The notes under the pieces are model-generated. The model was not told where the DNA came from, searched no databases, and worked only from the letters and a program-made list of their open reading frames with translations. Position numbers and translations under genes: made by a program. Shown here one piece after another: positions 1 to 12,100 of a DNA stretch of 64,000 nucleotides. How positions within the stretch are numbered: the stretch's first letter is position 1; each line of letters starts with the position of its first letter. Origin of the DNA: Triglochin maritima (lineage: Eukaryota > Streptophyta > Magnoliopsida > Alismatales > Juncaginaceae); assembly GCA_963682175.1 (NCBI GenBank), contig OY821772.1, positions 52,164,925 through 52,228,924 on the forward strand, read 5' to 3'.

Positions 1-2388
1 TCTAAACAAGGTTTGATCAACTCTATTTATAATCTCTAAGTAGGTTATAGCCGTTGTGATAAGTATAGGAAAAGTTTGTGCAAGAAACACAAAACAGTGA
101 ACTGCAGGACAAATTCAGTCGACCGAATCGGGCATACCGATCGACGGCTCGATCAAATCTGGCATAACTTAAGTTCACTTAAGTAAAATGTCGAACTAAA
201 TGGGGATCAGTCGACCATTCACAGGGTTTTCGTCTGGTAAAGGATGGATCGGTCGAACTAACAGAATGGTTGGTTTGACCGGAAATTTCCAGGTACTTCT
301 GGGCTTAAGGAGAAAAAGAGTTTCAGTCGACCAAGCTCTAGGAGATGTTTGACTGGAAACTTCCAGTGTGTTCAGGGTGATCAAGTTTGTTTGATCGGTC
401 AACCGCCAAGTAAATATTGGCCGACCGAAAGTCTGGTAAATTTGGGGTTTTGGGAAATCCGACCGTTGAGGAAAAGGACAAATCTAACGGTCAAGTGACA
501 CGTGTAGATGGTTAGAAAAAATGGTTCAAACGGTCGACCGGTTCAACACCTGGCTAACAATATTAACAAACCCTATCAATCGAACGAAGAACTCATTCCG
601 GTCGACCAATTTGGCACTCACAGATCAGATTTGTTTTAAGTGTTTTTCGGTCCTATTTTGGGTGATCTATTGAAGTCCAATTGATGTGAAATTTTGTGTG
701 TGACTTCTAAAGGGAACCTAGTGTGTATGTGATTAGTTATTTACTCTTGTATGCTCAAGTACACATAGTTCTTAAGGCTCAAAAGAAATACAAATTACAT
801 GTCTTCAAATGAGCTTGATTACATGTCTTGACTTGAATAATTTCTTTCTTAAGTCTTGATCACCTGTAGAAGTTAGTGATTGATTCGTTTTATATTAAAC
901 TGCAAGTGCACGGCCGTGTTGAAGCGGTGACAAATACGGGTCGATCCACAGGGAGGTGTGTCGACTTTTGGTTTGTGCGAAGGTGAGTGAGAAAGAAAGG
1001 AGAGAAAAGTTGGTTACACTAACTACACTAATCTAAACTAGTAAACTAGGAAAGTTGAAATGAAATCACAAAATAAACTAAACTAAGCAACTAATGAAAG
1101 GAGATAAAACTCAGGAATGGAAAACCCATAAAGGATGGAGTGTGTGTGTGTGCACATGAAATAAGTGTGGTGAATGCATACAATAAGCTCAAGTGTGGTT
1201 AGTGTTTGTTAATGCATAAGAAGTACCTCATGGTAAGACCTATCATTTACAACACTAACCTAGGTGATTAATATGAGCAATGCAAGGTTGTTATTAAGAA
1301 AATAACGAGCATGAAGTGTACCTAACTATGACAGAAACCATCAAGTAAAGTTCTTATTAATTCAAGCAAGCATACTAATATCTCTCACAAACAATAATAT
1401 CTAGCATTCATACCACCTACATAACATGTACATACATCTACTCCACCCCCAAAGGGGATAAACTACTCATTAATCATTACACTAACTACATTAACAAAAT
1501 GAGACATTATACTGAAAGGAAATTTAACTAAGCAAGAAACGAACATTAAAGACGCTAATTGAAAGAAACATAAACTAAAGAAATATGCAAGAATTAAAAG
1601 ACAAGATTAAAAGAAACCAAGAACAATTATTTTATTAACAATGACTCACATTGAAGGTAACATTCTTCTCCACCTTGAGTTTTACTTCAAGGCTTACTCA
1701 TTAGTAGAGAGAATGCCACAAAGCAATGGGTTGGAATACAATTGAGGAAGAGTAGTTCTATTTATAGCCATAGAAAAAGATAATCCGGGACAATCCCCCG
1801 GTATGGGACTAAACCAATACCAAAAATAGACTAAACATTCACTAATACAAGTGCTCCAGAAATCTTAGCGGACCCAGGCCAACCCGGACTGCCAATTGGC
1901 GGTCTACAGGATCCGGATCGGGCTGGTTTTCATTCTTGGTTTTTCTTCATGTATTTGTTGGTCTTGGATGCATCTACTTCGCTTGTTGGAGCTCCGACCC
2001 GAATAGAATTGTCAAAATACTCCCCATGATGGGGTGGAGTACTCTTGTTTGCTCATTGGTCATTCTATCTTGCATTCAGGTCCTTTGATCTTGCATCTTA
2101 GTCCTCGAGTCTCTCAACTCAGTCCTTTTCCCTGCTATTAGGTCCATTATATGCCTCTTCTTCTCAAACCTACTTATTCCTGAAAACTAAACATAAAACT
2201 CGTTACATAGCATTGTTTGGGGTGAAAGATAATGAATATAAGACACAAAGATAAGCATGAAATGATGCCAATCAGTTAGCAAAATACAATATATATGCTA
2301 TGTATAGTGTGTGCTACTCTACATTGATTATAATTAAGATTAGGTTCATTAAATCATCAAAACATAGATTAAGGCAAAAAAGCCAACA
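1..2388 (-). mobile_element. LTR-like non-coding region, probable 3' LTR side of a minus-strand copia element
   Basis: Read on the minus strand, a polypurine tract (AAAAGGGGGAGA) is followed at about 2388 by TGTTGGC, the usual form of a copia 3' LTR start, so the LTR should run leftwards from there. A TATA-like box (CTATAAATAG) lies on the minus strand at 1758-1767 in a promoter-like setting. About 880-960 is a GC-richer patch of a kind common in plant LTR-element non-coding sequence. The stretch 100-620 is full of GTCGACC-type motifs that recur near 7.6-7.8 kb. I see no coding sequence. I could not place the inner LTR end, and several repeats may be nested here. Confidence 0.45.
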
Positions 2389-3079
2389 ATCTCCCCCTTT
2401 TGATAATGACAACCTATATCTTAATACTTGAAATTTCTATGTGTAAACTAAGCATAAAAATGCTCCCCCTGTGGATCTGCATAATTTGTGTTCAATTTTA
2501 ATCAAATTTCAAGTCAACTCTCCTTAATAATCTCTCCCCCTTTAACATCTATCAAAAAAATAAGATTTAACATGAGATTTTATTTCTCACCCTAAATTCT
2601 TGTAGTGAAGTTGCTCCCCCTAAATTTTGCACTTTATTACCCTATGTATATGATATTCATTAAGCTCCCCTATCAATAGATTGATTCTCCCATTTTAACA
2701 TCGAATAAATATGAACATGTAATATGTGATGTATTGCTCCCCTTTGACATCCATTAAAAGATTTGACACTAAGACAATGGATATGTTTCAAAACTTACAA
2801 GATATGTAATGAATAATATCTCAATTAGGCATCAAAATCATTTTTCTTCCCATTTTAATGATTTACATCAAGCATATCCTAATTGATCAAAGAATGTGAT
2901 AAAGATATGAACATTTTGCATTCAATTTATTCTAGATTAGAACTAATCTAATATGAATGTAGAGGATAGACTAATTTTACCCAACTTGATCCTTGAATTG
3001 CTTCAAATCTTCTTTCGGTAGCGCAATCGGATTTGAATTTGACTTTCTAAGCTTGCTCGGTGACCACCGATCGCCCTCA
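2389..3079 (-). mobile_element. Polypurine-tract cluster of the copia element
   Basis: This AT-rich non-coding stretch lies between the gag remnant and the LTR start. On the minus strand it carries about six polypurine tracts of the form GGGGAG or GGGGGAG, near 2390, 2463, 2533, 2611, 2664 and 2736. Only the one next to the LTR start is placed like a true plus-strand primer. Serial tracts of this kind are known between pol and the 3' LTR in several plant copia lineages. No pol sequence (protease, integrase, reverse transcriptase or RNase H) is present. Confidence 0.5.
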
Positions 3080-4320
3080 TTCTTTAGGTACCTACAAGTG
3101 TAGATTTTGGTACCCATTTTTGTTTGGGTCCATTCAATTTAGCTTTTGGTACCCATACCCAAGTGGATTTAGGTACCCAAACACTTGAGGTTCTTTTCAT
3201 GGTAATATGATGTTTTCCATTTATGCTATCTTGAACAAGATGATTTTTAACATAAAAGACATTGTAGACTAAACCATGCTTGTCTAAAGATTGCCTTTGA
3301 TTTTTAAAATCATATCAAAGTTTTTCTTGCCATTTGTGAACTTATGCAAGTCATCAATCAAAGTTTTATTTGAATAATTAAGTTCACTATTCTTAAACAC
3401 TAGAGATTCATTTATGCATTTTAGATTTTGAACTAAAGAAGTATGTTTTTCATTCATTTGATGCATGTGAATCTCTAATTCGACACATTTGTCGGTCATG
3501 CAATTTAAGTCATTCAATAATCTCTTGCTTTCAAGATATGATTTGTCAAGTTTCTTAAGCAAGTCATTTTTATGACTTTCAAGCATATGACTATCAATAA
3601 CATGAGATGAGTTGAGTTTATCTTTTAATTTCTCATTCTCATCTTTTAAGCATGCATTCTCCAAAATGAGCTTATTGATTTTAGCAAGTAAATCATTTTT
3701 CTCATTTAAGATGGATTCATTTTGACAATGAAGATCATGATTTACTTGTCTAGCTAACTTGTTCTTTTTTAACAAAGAAACTCATATCTTTCAACAAGTT
3801 CATGAAATGCATTTTGTAGTTCTTTAAAAGAATATGATTCATTATTAGAACTAGAACTAGATGAGCTAGATTTAGAAGATACCTCACTTTCTTCATCGAT
3901 TGTTACAATGAGGCATGTGTGGGCATCTTCTCCCTTGGATGAGCTTGATGAGGAGTATGATGTTGAGGTGTTCTTATCCCATCTCTATTGAGCTTCATTC
4001 ATTGGGCTTGATTCTCCTTTACTCTTGGTTGGTGATTCTTCCTTGTCACCATACTTAGCTTGAAGAATTTTCCAAATCTCATGTGCACTTTCTGAAGAAG
4101 ACACAAATTCAAAAAGTTCATACTTAAGTGCACAATGTAATACATTCATAACCTTGGCATTTAAGCAAACTAATTTATCTTCTTCTAAACTACATTGTTT
4201 ATAATCAACTTTAGGCATATTATATGGAGTTAAGATTAAGGACCACATATCTAAATTACTCATGGATTTCAAGTATATCTTCATTTTACTTTTTCATGAA
4301 CAGAAATTAGTTCCATCAAA
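3080..4320 (-). pseudogene. copia gag remnant
   Basis: Three gag-like parts follow one another on the minus strand. At 4284-3985 is a UBN2-type gag core with LNAKVMNVLHCAL, EFVSSSESAHEIWKIL and YGDKEES. At about 3880-3284 is an acidic/serine-rich segment and then a long coiled-coil rich in Lys, Leu, Glu and Asn, as in copia gag. At about 3230-3080 are repeated WVPK motifs, which in copia polyproteins lie between the zinc knuckle and the protease. Stops separate the parts, the CCHC knuckle is not visible, and pol is absent. The element therefore looks like a pol-less, non-autonomous derivative. Family assignment is by motif only. Confidence 0.65.
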
Positions 4321-4428
4321 ATATGGTGGTCTAGAAGAGCATGTAGGTGATTTTAAATCATAAGAGGTGGGTGTGGATGCAATTACGGCCATGCTTACTA
4401 TGGTTAAGTAGATGATTTAAGCACCTAT

Positions 4429-4439
4429 GCTCTGATACA
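4429..4439 (-). other. Primer-binding site (tRNA-Met type)
   Basis: The minus strand reads TGTATCAGAGC, one G short of the common plant retroelement primer site TGGTATCAGAGC, which pairs with initiator tRNA-Met. It sits just inside the presumed LTR boundary at about 4443 and upstream of gag in the same orientation. This fixes the element as minus-strand. Confidence 0.65.
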
Positions 4440-4442
4440 AAA

Positions 4443-4790
4443 TGTAGGATCGATGTAATGACTTACTTCTAATCACTTTTAGTGTTAATTAACCTCTACT
4501 TGCTCAATCAAAGATGCAGCGGAAATAAAAACAAATAAACAAGTAAAGACAAGAAATTATGCAAACCACATAGGAAGACTCGGGGATTTCTACAAAGGTT
4601 CGGCCACCCGGCTACGTCCTCTCTTACAAGCTCCGCTCGACACTTCGAGCTCCTCTCACGTCGTCACTATCCGCTCCTCGTTCCGGGTCGGGAGCTAACG
4701 TCTTTACAACTCTTAAAACTCGTGAACAACCATCACCGAGTTTGGCTTCTTCTCTCACGTCTTACACCGACGAATAAGTACTGTCAGTGT
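4443..4790 (-). mobile_element. Probable 5' LTR remnant of the copia element
   Basis: It adjoins the primer-binding site and begins TGTAGG on the plus strand (CCTACA on the minus strand), a plausible LTR terminus ending in CA. It contains the GC-rich 'gaggttcggccacccgg'-like segment often seen in plant copia LTRs and leaders. The outer end cannot be found and was probably lost where the CACTA element lies. No convincing match to the 3' LTR is visible by eye, so the LTR identity is inferred from position. Confidence 0.35.
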
Positions 4791-5549
4791 AGGTTTCCTC
4801 CCCAAAAAGGGGCAGGCGTTAAAAACAATTCGCGCAAAAATATACTCCGACAGAGAGAGTTGATAACACCGACAGATAAAATCCGCTAGTCTAGTAGTTC
4901 TCCATTCACCGACGGATACAATCCGTCGGTAATATATTTATAAATTGCATGTTCATTTAAAGTTACCTCCGACAGACCATAACATTATACCGACGGTTAA
5001 CAACGTCGGTGTACCTGAGCTTGCTTGGACCGATGGATCTGTATCCGTCGGTGCAAACTCTCAAAACCAACTGTTTCTTTGGCTACTACACCGACGAATA
5101 ACAACGTCGATGTACCTGAGCTTGCCTAGACCGACATACATGTATTCGTCGGTGCAAACTCTGGAAACCAACCATTTCTTGGGCTACTACATCGACATAT
5201 AACTATATACCAGCGACGAATGAGTGTCGTCACTGTACTCGTCCTTCAAGTCACTGACGGATCCTATCCGTCGGTGATAATTGTGAAAATCAACCATTTC
5301 TCGGGCTACTACACTGACGTATAACTATATAACACTGACAGATATGTCCCGTCGGTTTACCGGTCATTCAATTCACCGACGAAAACCAAACACCGCCGGA
5401 GATAAGTTTGAAAATCGAACGTTTCTTCAGCCATTTCACCGACGGATGTGTGTACCACCGACAAATATATTCCGTCGGTGTATGGTTTTATTAGAAGACG
5501 ATTCGGGGCTTACCTTCCATTTCCTTTCTCTCCCAAAAAATCCTAACTA

Positions 5550-5930
5550 CTCCAGACCCCTGCTTGCCCACCGAGCACACCTCCGTTCGTCGCCCACCGC
5601 GCACACCTTCGTTTGACGTGCCTCCACGCTGACTCTCCTATCTGGTAACGAGGCTTCATCCCCCACCCGAGCAACTCCACCATCCTGGCCGACCCTCCTG
5701 CCCACCACCACCCTGACCTCCTCCATCCTCTAGCCACCATCACCAGCCACCGTCAACCATCCCAACCCCGACATCGACGCCCCACCCCATCCCCAACCAC
5801 AACCCCGAACCCCATCCCCATCCCCAAACCCGACCTACAAACACAATCCCAGCCCCAAACCCAAACATCAGCCATAAACCCAACACCAAACTCAACCCCC
5901 AGTCCTAAAACCCAACCTCAAACCCGACCT
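5550..5930. repeat. C-rich low-complexity stretch inside the CACTA element
   Basis: The plus strand is dominated by CCAAC, CCCA and CCACC runs. Open frames of 66-90 residues arise here from composition alone. It could be decayed captured sequence, but no protein family is recognisable. Confidence 0.6.
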
Positions 5931-6866
5931 CATACCCGTATAGATTATTTCAATGTTATAAATTTATAGTTTGAATTCAATGTTATAATTTTAATTACAG
6001 TTTACATTAATTGTTAGTTTCAATGTTATAAATTCTTGATTTGAATTTGATTATAGTTTGAATTCAATGTTATAGTTTTGATTATAGTTTACATTAATTG
6101 TTTTGATTATAGTTTACAATTATAGTTTTGATTGCTTTTTGTAACTTTTCAATATTAGTGATTTTTCGTTGTCTTTGGACTCGAGCCTGCAGGCGGAGTA
6201 GGGATGGGAGGTTTGACGACTTAGCTTTATTTATTTTGTTACTTTTATCATCTATATAATGAATGACTGAGTCAAACTCATTTGTGGCTAAAGCTGTTTT
6301 TTGAATGAATGAATGTTTTCTTTTATGAATTGTTTGGTATCGACTTAATGAATGGATGAACAATTTTGACCTAATGAATGAATGATTGTGTGAATGGTTT
6401 TGTTGTTGTCAATGAATGAATGGTTGTGTGAATGGTTTTGTTGTTTTGAGTGAATGAAACACATTTCATTTTCTTTGATTAGGGAAAACTAGAGTTCGGA
6501 AAGAGCCTTCGGGCTCTTTCGAATTCTGGAAATAGTTTACACCGACGGATATCTGTCGGCTTAATTAAAGTTTATTTTTAATATACCGACAGATATCCGT
6601 TGGTGTATATGCACTCAATATACACTGACGACATCTATCCATCGGTGTATATCAACTTTCGTCGAATAAAGTACTATTACTTATGGGTCGATTTACTTCA
6701 ACTGACGAATACATCTGTCCATCTTAAGCACCGACGGTGCGTCCGTCGGTGGTATCCACTTCGACGAAAACACACATGAAAAAAATGGGTGGGAAAATTT
6801 GGCGCCAAAACTAAGTCTGACGTGATCTCTCCGTTGGTGCATCCGTCAGTGTATATGTACACCGAC

Positions 6867-7467
6867 TGAGGTTGTAAATGGGGCGGGTAAAACCCACCAC
6901 GATCTGCCAACCCGACCCGCCTAAGTCGAGTAGCAGTGTAAAAAATCCACCCGCCACCAGCCTACTCGAATACCCGCTTACCCGACTAATAAACAGGGCT
7001 GGTAGCAGTTGTATTTTCTAGCCGCCCTGTTTGCTCGATTACCTGCATAAGAATTTAATAAATTTAATAATAAATATTATATATACACACACTCCTATAC
7101 CATATACATATCCCTATTCTCTAATCCCTAATTTACCAATACTGTTATAAAGTTGAAGTTATTTATAAATTTATGGCGTTCATCACATGAGTCATGCTTT
7201 TAAGGTGCTAATATGTCATGATTTTAATTTATAGTGTTATGCAGAAAAAAAAAAAAAACATATAAAAAATCCATTTATCAATCTACCCGCCCCGCATAAC
7301 CCGTTTACCCACCCCGCCCACCCGCGTAACCCGTTTACCCTATCTTAGAAGGTCGGGTAACAGTTTTAAAAAAATCACCCGACCCGACCTGCCAACTCGA
7401 CTACCTTAGACAAGTCGGGTAACAGTGAGTTCAAAACCCGCCCCGACCCGACTCGTTTACAACCCTA
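6867..7467. mobile_element. hAT-type MITE nested in the CACTA element
   Basis: This 601-bp insertion is bounded by inverted ends TGAGGTTGTAAA (left) and TAGGGTTGTAAA (right, read on the minus strand). It is flanked by a perfect 8-bp direct repeat, ACACCGAC, at 6859-6866 and 7468-7475. Eight-base duplications and short inverted ends are the mark of hAT elements. Subterminal arms rich in GGGCGGGT and CCCGACCCG face each other. The interior is AT-rich with an A tract near 7245 and encodes nothing. The duplicated target is itself part of a CACTA subterminal repeat, so the hAT element is the younger insertion. Confidence 0.85.
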
Positions 7468-7583
7468 ACACCGACCGACGTAACACAGACGGAGGAACAT
7501 CTGTTGGTGTAATGCTTCATCGACGGACATGACTATACACCGACGATTATGGTCCGTCGGTGAAGACTAGTTCTCCTGTAGTG

Positions 7584-8560
7584 GTGTGGTAGCGTAGACA
7601 TTCTACACAATCGACCGCCTGTGACTTGTGTTCGACCAGTTGGTCATTTTGTTAGTTGGCCCTGTGAGTTGACCTTTTAGCGGTCGACCGTCCTTGACTT
7701 GGTTCAACCGTTTGACTGTTCGACCGTGGTGTGTCGGTCGAGACACTTGCCTGGTTCTTGAGAGAGTCGGTCGACTGGCTTTTGGTTTCGGTCGACCATT
7801 GTTGCTTTGTTTTGCACTTGTGAGGTGCTTTTGGTGTGGCTGTCCTTGTGAGGCGAGTTGTGGATCGATTTTCTTCCGGAAAATGGTGCCTTGTGTACAC
7901 GTGTGTTATGACGGTTAGGTGAAAGAGCCTTGGAGTCCCGTAGTTGTTTGTGTATAGCTGTGATTGAGTGAAAGAGCATTGAAGCCCAGTTTGTGTGGTA
8001 GAATGGTTGGGTGAAAAGGCCCTCGAGCCCCGTAGAGCGTTCAGGTTGGGTGAAAGAGCCCTGAAGCCCGGATATGGACTGCGTGATAGGGGGTTGGGTG
8101 AAAAAGCCCTGAAGCCCTAGTCTTAGGTTGTGGTAGTTGTGGTTGGGTGAAAGAGCCTTGGAGCCCAACCTTGTGATAATGCTTTTTCTACTATGAATAG
8201 AATTGCATGCTATGTTTGTTGTATTTTGTTCATGTATGTGTTAGGGGTGGTTTCTTTCTGAAAACTCAGGCATCGTTGCATGTTTACCTTTCAGGCCGGG
8301 AGCGACGTTAGAGGGTGGTGACCGCGGAGGAGCATATCCGGGACGTGATCCTGCTTTTCCCTTTTGGAGGTTGTAGTACATGTATATTTCTTTATAGTCT
8401 TTTGATGTAATCACACTTTTGAAACATTCAGATATATATGTTATATATATGTTGGTGCACATTGTGTTTGTCTTTCGTAATGTCCTCAGTGTACGATTTG
8501 ACTATGTTGATCACGTTTGATAAAATTTTAATTTTTCCGTTGTTTAAGGACGTTACATAA
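7584..8560. repeat. Repeat-derived region with 39-49 bp minisatellite
   Basis: The left part (7600-7800) has GTCGACC-type motifs like those at 100-620. Between about 7917 and 8170 a unit with core GTGAAAGAGCC...GAAGCCC occurs six times, with starts near 7921, 7970, 8013, 8052, 8100 and 8149. Spacing is 39-49 bp. The part from about 8260 to 8530 resembles the far end of a gypsy-type LTR, but this is only an impression. Open frames here on both strands follow the repeat and are not called as genes. Confidence 0.5.
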
Positions 8561-8636
8561 TCTCTCCATTAGCTTCTATAATAATTCCATTTTCCATAAT
8601 CTCTCCAGCAACAAATTCAACAAAGTCAAGAGTAAA

Positions 8637-8710
8637 AAACCCCTATCAGAGATTGTGTACCCCGTCGAAGAAGAAACCCCTATCAGAGATTGTGTACCCA
8701 TGTAGGGTCG
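8637..8710. repeat. 37-bp tandem duplication
   Basis: A segment containing CTATCAGAGATTGTGTACCC occurs twice with starts 37 bp apart (about 8637 and 8674). About 26 bases at each start are identical. It is a short local duplication in non-coding sequence. Confidence 0.8.
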
Positions 8711-8860
8711 TCGTCGAAGAAGATGTGGTGGTCGTCGTACGTCATGCCGCGGAGCACCTGACCCCAAACCCCGTCGGAGACGTCGCCAGACTGGAGGGGG
8801 GAGGATGCCTTTCGAAAAGTCATCGTGGTTTCTTTCGGGTGCACAAACGACCAATCTTAC
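8690..8860 (-). other. Unassigned open segment, possible gene fragment
   Basis: On the minus strand a GC-rich stretch stays open for about 50 codons and includes VWGQVLRGMTYDDHHIFFDD. It is preceded by a stop and followed by a GTACAC donor-like site. Codon composition looks more gene-like than the surroundings, but I do not recognise the family and the other frames are also open. It may be a captured exon. Confidence 0.2.
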
Positions 8861-8994
8861 CCGGTGAAACGGAAATCATTTCCCCATTTCCTTCAAATTC
8901 CACCGGTACACCCCCCCAATCTCTGGTTCGAGTCCGACCAATTATATTTTATTTTTTCTGCAGTCCAAAACTAATCTACTTGTAAAAAAGAGAG

Positions 8995-9125
8995 GGTTAA
9001 TTACAGTTTGCCCTCCTGAATTATGCTTTGATATCACTTTGCCCCACTGAAGTTTCGAAGTTAACAGTTACCTCCCCTGAACTTTAATTTTGTAACACTT
9101 TGCCCCATTGAACTTCAAAAACTCA
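8995..9125. repeat. Half of a MITE-like element upstream of FKGP
   Basis: The sequence begins GGGTTAATTACAG and has repeated 'TTTGCCCC..TGAA' phrases. It closely resembles the arm of the Mutator-type MITE at 16885-17366. No second arm or target duplication is seen, so it is probably truncated. It lies about 300 bp upstream of the FKGP start codon, in what would be the promoter. Confidence 0.4.
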
Positions 9126-12100
9126 TTATTTAACACACATTCGACGTTTTTTTTCTTAATTTTTTTTGTTGTATCTCTGATACACTCCTAAACCTATATT
9201 TACGTGAAAGTTTGGATCGAAACGGAAGTCGGATATAGTTGAAATTTGAATCGGATTGAGCCCAAAAAAAATCTTCCCGTCGGTCGCGAAAACACCACCA
9301 TCCTGTCATCCATCTCTCTCTCCAACAAACAAATATTACCCAAGACCCGTCACCGTAAAACCTCTTGTGGTACCAAAATCGTCCCTCAACTCCACCGACG
9401 AATATCCCAAATCCAAACCAATGGAGACTCGCCGGAGAAGCTCCAAACCCGCCGATCTCACGTCCCTCCTCCGCCGGTCGTGGTACCACCTCCGCCTCTC
9501 CGTTCGCCACCCCACCCGCGTCCCCACCTGGGACGCCATCATCCTCACCGCCGCCAGCCCCGACCAGGCCCAGCTCTACCATTGGCAGCTCCTCCGGGCC
9601 AAGCGTCTCGGTCGAATCGCCAAGTCGATCGTCACTCTTGCCGTGCCTGATCCTGATGGCGCCCGGATCGGCTCTGGCGCCGCCACTCTCCACGCGTTGC
9701 GGTGTCTCGCCGAACATCTCCTGGACGTTCAGGTTGTCGTTCTGTTCTTGCCTAGAGTTTGTGAAATTTGTTTAGTCAGATTGAGCAATATAGGCTTACA
9801 ATGTAAATGCTGTACTTAGGAGTCCTTTTAGGATGTACTATTTGGTTCGTGAAAATGAAATTGGTTGGAATGACTTCCCTAATGCACCCTCAGTTTGCAA
9901 CATGAACCGGATTGATTAGTACGTAATGCCATTGTACAAAACATGTCTCTTGCGCCAAATCGACCAAATCTTAGTCTTGGGGAGCTACAATGTACTTAGG
10001 AATTTCTTATGAGGCTACAATTACAGGCATCAATCTTCCTTTCGTCTGCTAAAAGTGGGGATTTCTGGCTCCTTTCGGAAAAAAATAAAAACAAAATGTT
10101 GACAATTGCCGGCAATGTAGGTTGAATGGAACAACATGAATGTGATCGATGATTTTGTGCAGAAACCTTCTAAGTTCACTCCAAAATCACTAATAATGGT
10201 CCAAGTCCAAGTTTTGACTTTGATTGTTAGGATATGAGTCTTGACAGATTTTTTTGCAAATATCGAGCAATTTGGCAGAATCTCGATAAACAACCCTTAT
10301 CGGTGGCTATTGTGTTTCTGTTTGATGGCTAATGTCAGAGAGCTTGCTTACTTACAATTTGAGCTTCCAAAATTGTGCTTCTACTTGTTCATTTCCTTTT
10401 TTCATTTCAGTAAATGTTTTGCTTCCAGGCATTTGGTGGGATTTCCACCTTCGAGAGAAAAACTATGGGAACTAGAGCTCGTATGGCTTATTTGTATTCA
10501 TAGATTAGAGAAAAAAATAGTATGATGAAGAGGACCTGAAACAAACATCAACTGATACGGCAAATGCCACAAATCACAACAAAACAAATATTAAATTATA
10601 CTCGATTAGCATGGGAAATGTCTTTTTTATTGGTACTCCTGGGGGAATATGTCATAAGAAAAACATGAAGTGGTTCTCTATGGTAACAATTTCTAGGAAT
10701 TTGAGGTCTCAAAATCCCTATAAAATAATCTGTAAGGGGTGTGTTTGGGTTCTTCTGTAGGCTATTTTCGGTCTTCAAGAGAAAAACAAGTGACATACAT
10801 ATTTTTGGTTTCAAATTGAAATTCAAAATAAGGTGGTAAGCTACCACACCAAAAATGTGTCTTAAGGGATAATATCTCTTTTTAGGATATATGCATGCTC
10901 ACAGATTGCACAGATCCTCAAATATTGGCATGCATTCCTTTTAATCATGATGTCCTGATGATGAACTGAATTGCATCTCTCTGCCGTTTATTGTTTGGTT
11001 GAGCACATTATTTTTGGTCTTATTTGTAAATGGTCAAAGAAGTGAAATGGATTTATGTTGGGTTTGTAGAAGGTGGAGATAGTTGAAGTCTTATAGTGGG
11101 TCTATGTTTCTTTATAGGGCCATCACAATTCACAACACATTTGAAAACAAATGTTAATTCATTTGAAATGATTATAGAAAAAAACATATTTTTTGCAAAC
11201 TTGATCAAGAATTCATATTAATAACTACAATGTCACTGGTTTGATTGCTGTGTCCATTTCCACTGGAGTATAAGATGAAACTTTTTTTTGTCTTTTGCCT
11301 AACTAAATTAAATGACTGTTAAACTGTTCGCACTTCTTACTCCCCTTACCCTGTCTGAGATGGGAGCCTCTTTTTGATAACAAAAGGCTGAGCAACAAGC
11401 TGGTTTGGCATAATATAATTCGAGATGTCAGTTTTTGGCTAGCAGGAATGGGATCAAATGGGGATTTTCTGTTTTGAGTAATCTCTAGCTATGTTTTGTT
11501 TGTTTTCCAAGGACTATATCTCTTAGTTGTGGGATCTTTGGGTTTTGTCCATCTTTGCGGGATGGCTGCCTTTCCATCATTTTGTCCATTTGTTTTTTCC
11601 CCTTTTCCCTCTTGTATCCCTTTTGTGCCATCTATTAATGATAAAAAGGCAGATATTTACTTCCGAGGAAATCAAAGAATGCTAAATTATTGGATGATGA
11701 TTTGAACAAAATACTTGCCCAAAGATCTACACTACATCCTTTTGGGTTGCATTAGGGAACTTTGTTTTGTTGCTATTATGTAAGTTATACAGAAGTTAGT
11801 CTTCGATATAGGTCTTCATAAATTATTACTTACTCTTCTTATTTTGATTGGGTTTGTGCATCATGTACAGGTAAGAAATTCTCAGGAAAGTAATCCACAT
11901 TCTGTTGTGAGAGAGGGCTCCAACAATGAATTAACCCCCTCCTCCATGGTAAACTTACTTGAGAAAAAACATGTATTACTGCTTCATGCTGGTGGCGATT
12001 CTAAAAGAGTCCCATGGGCAAACCCCATGGGTAAAGTTTTCCTACCCCTGCCGTATTTAGCTTCAGATAACCCTGATGGACCTGTTCCTCTGCTTTTTGA

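Larger units (their letters stand above)
4790..7583. mobile_element. Non-autonomous CACTA (En/Spm-like) transposon
   Basis: The right end at 7571-7583 reads CACTACAGGAGAA on the minus strand, a typical CACTA terminus. Both ends (about 4850-5500 and 6540-7560) are packed with short subterminal repeats of the form ACCGACGG and CCGTCGGT in both orientations, which is the transposase-binding architecture of this superfamily. The left terminus is degenerate: CAGTGTAGG near 4787 is the best candidate, and no matching 3-bp target duplication is seen. The interior holds a C-rich low-complexity stretch (5550-5930) and AT-rich sequence. No transposase is encoded, so it would need help in trans. Confidence 0.8.

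Noticed and set aside
4787..4800. Exact left end of the CACTA element
   Set aside because: CAGTGTAGG matches the expected CACTACAGG at only six of nine positions and no 3-bp target duplication matches the right side, so the left end is not placed precisely.
7652..8168. Minus-strand frames with repeated GLQGSFTQP-like strings
   Set aside because: They are translations of the 39-49 bp minisatellite and have no start context or family match.
8920..8940. tRNA or SINE: an exact B-box-like word GGTTCGAGTCC
   Set aside because: The adjacent bases do not form a T-arm stem, no A box lies at the right distance upstream, and no cloverleaf can be drawn.
9246..9819. Other open frames overlapping FKGP exon 1 on both strands
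   Set aside because: The exon is GC-rich, so all frames stay open. Only the frame starting at 9421 matches a known family.
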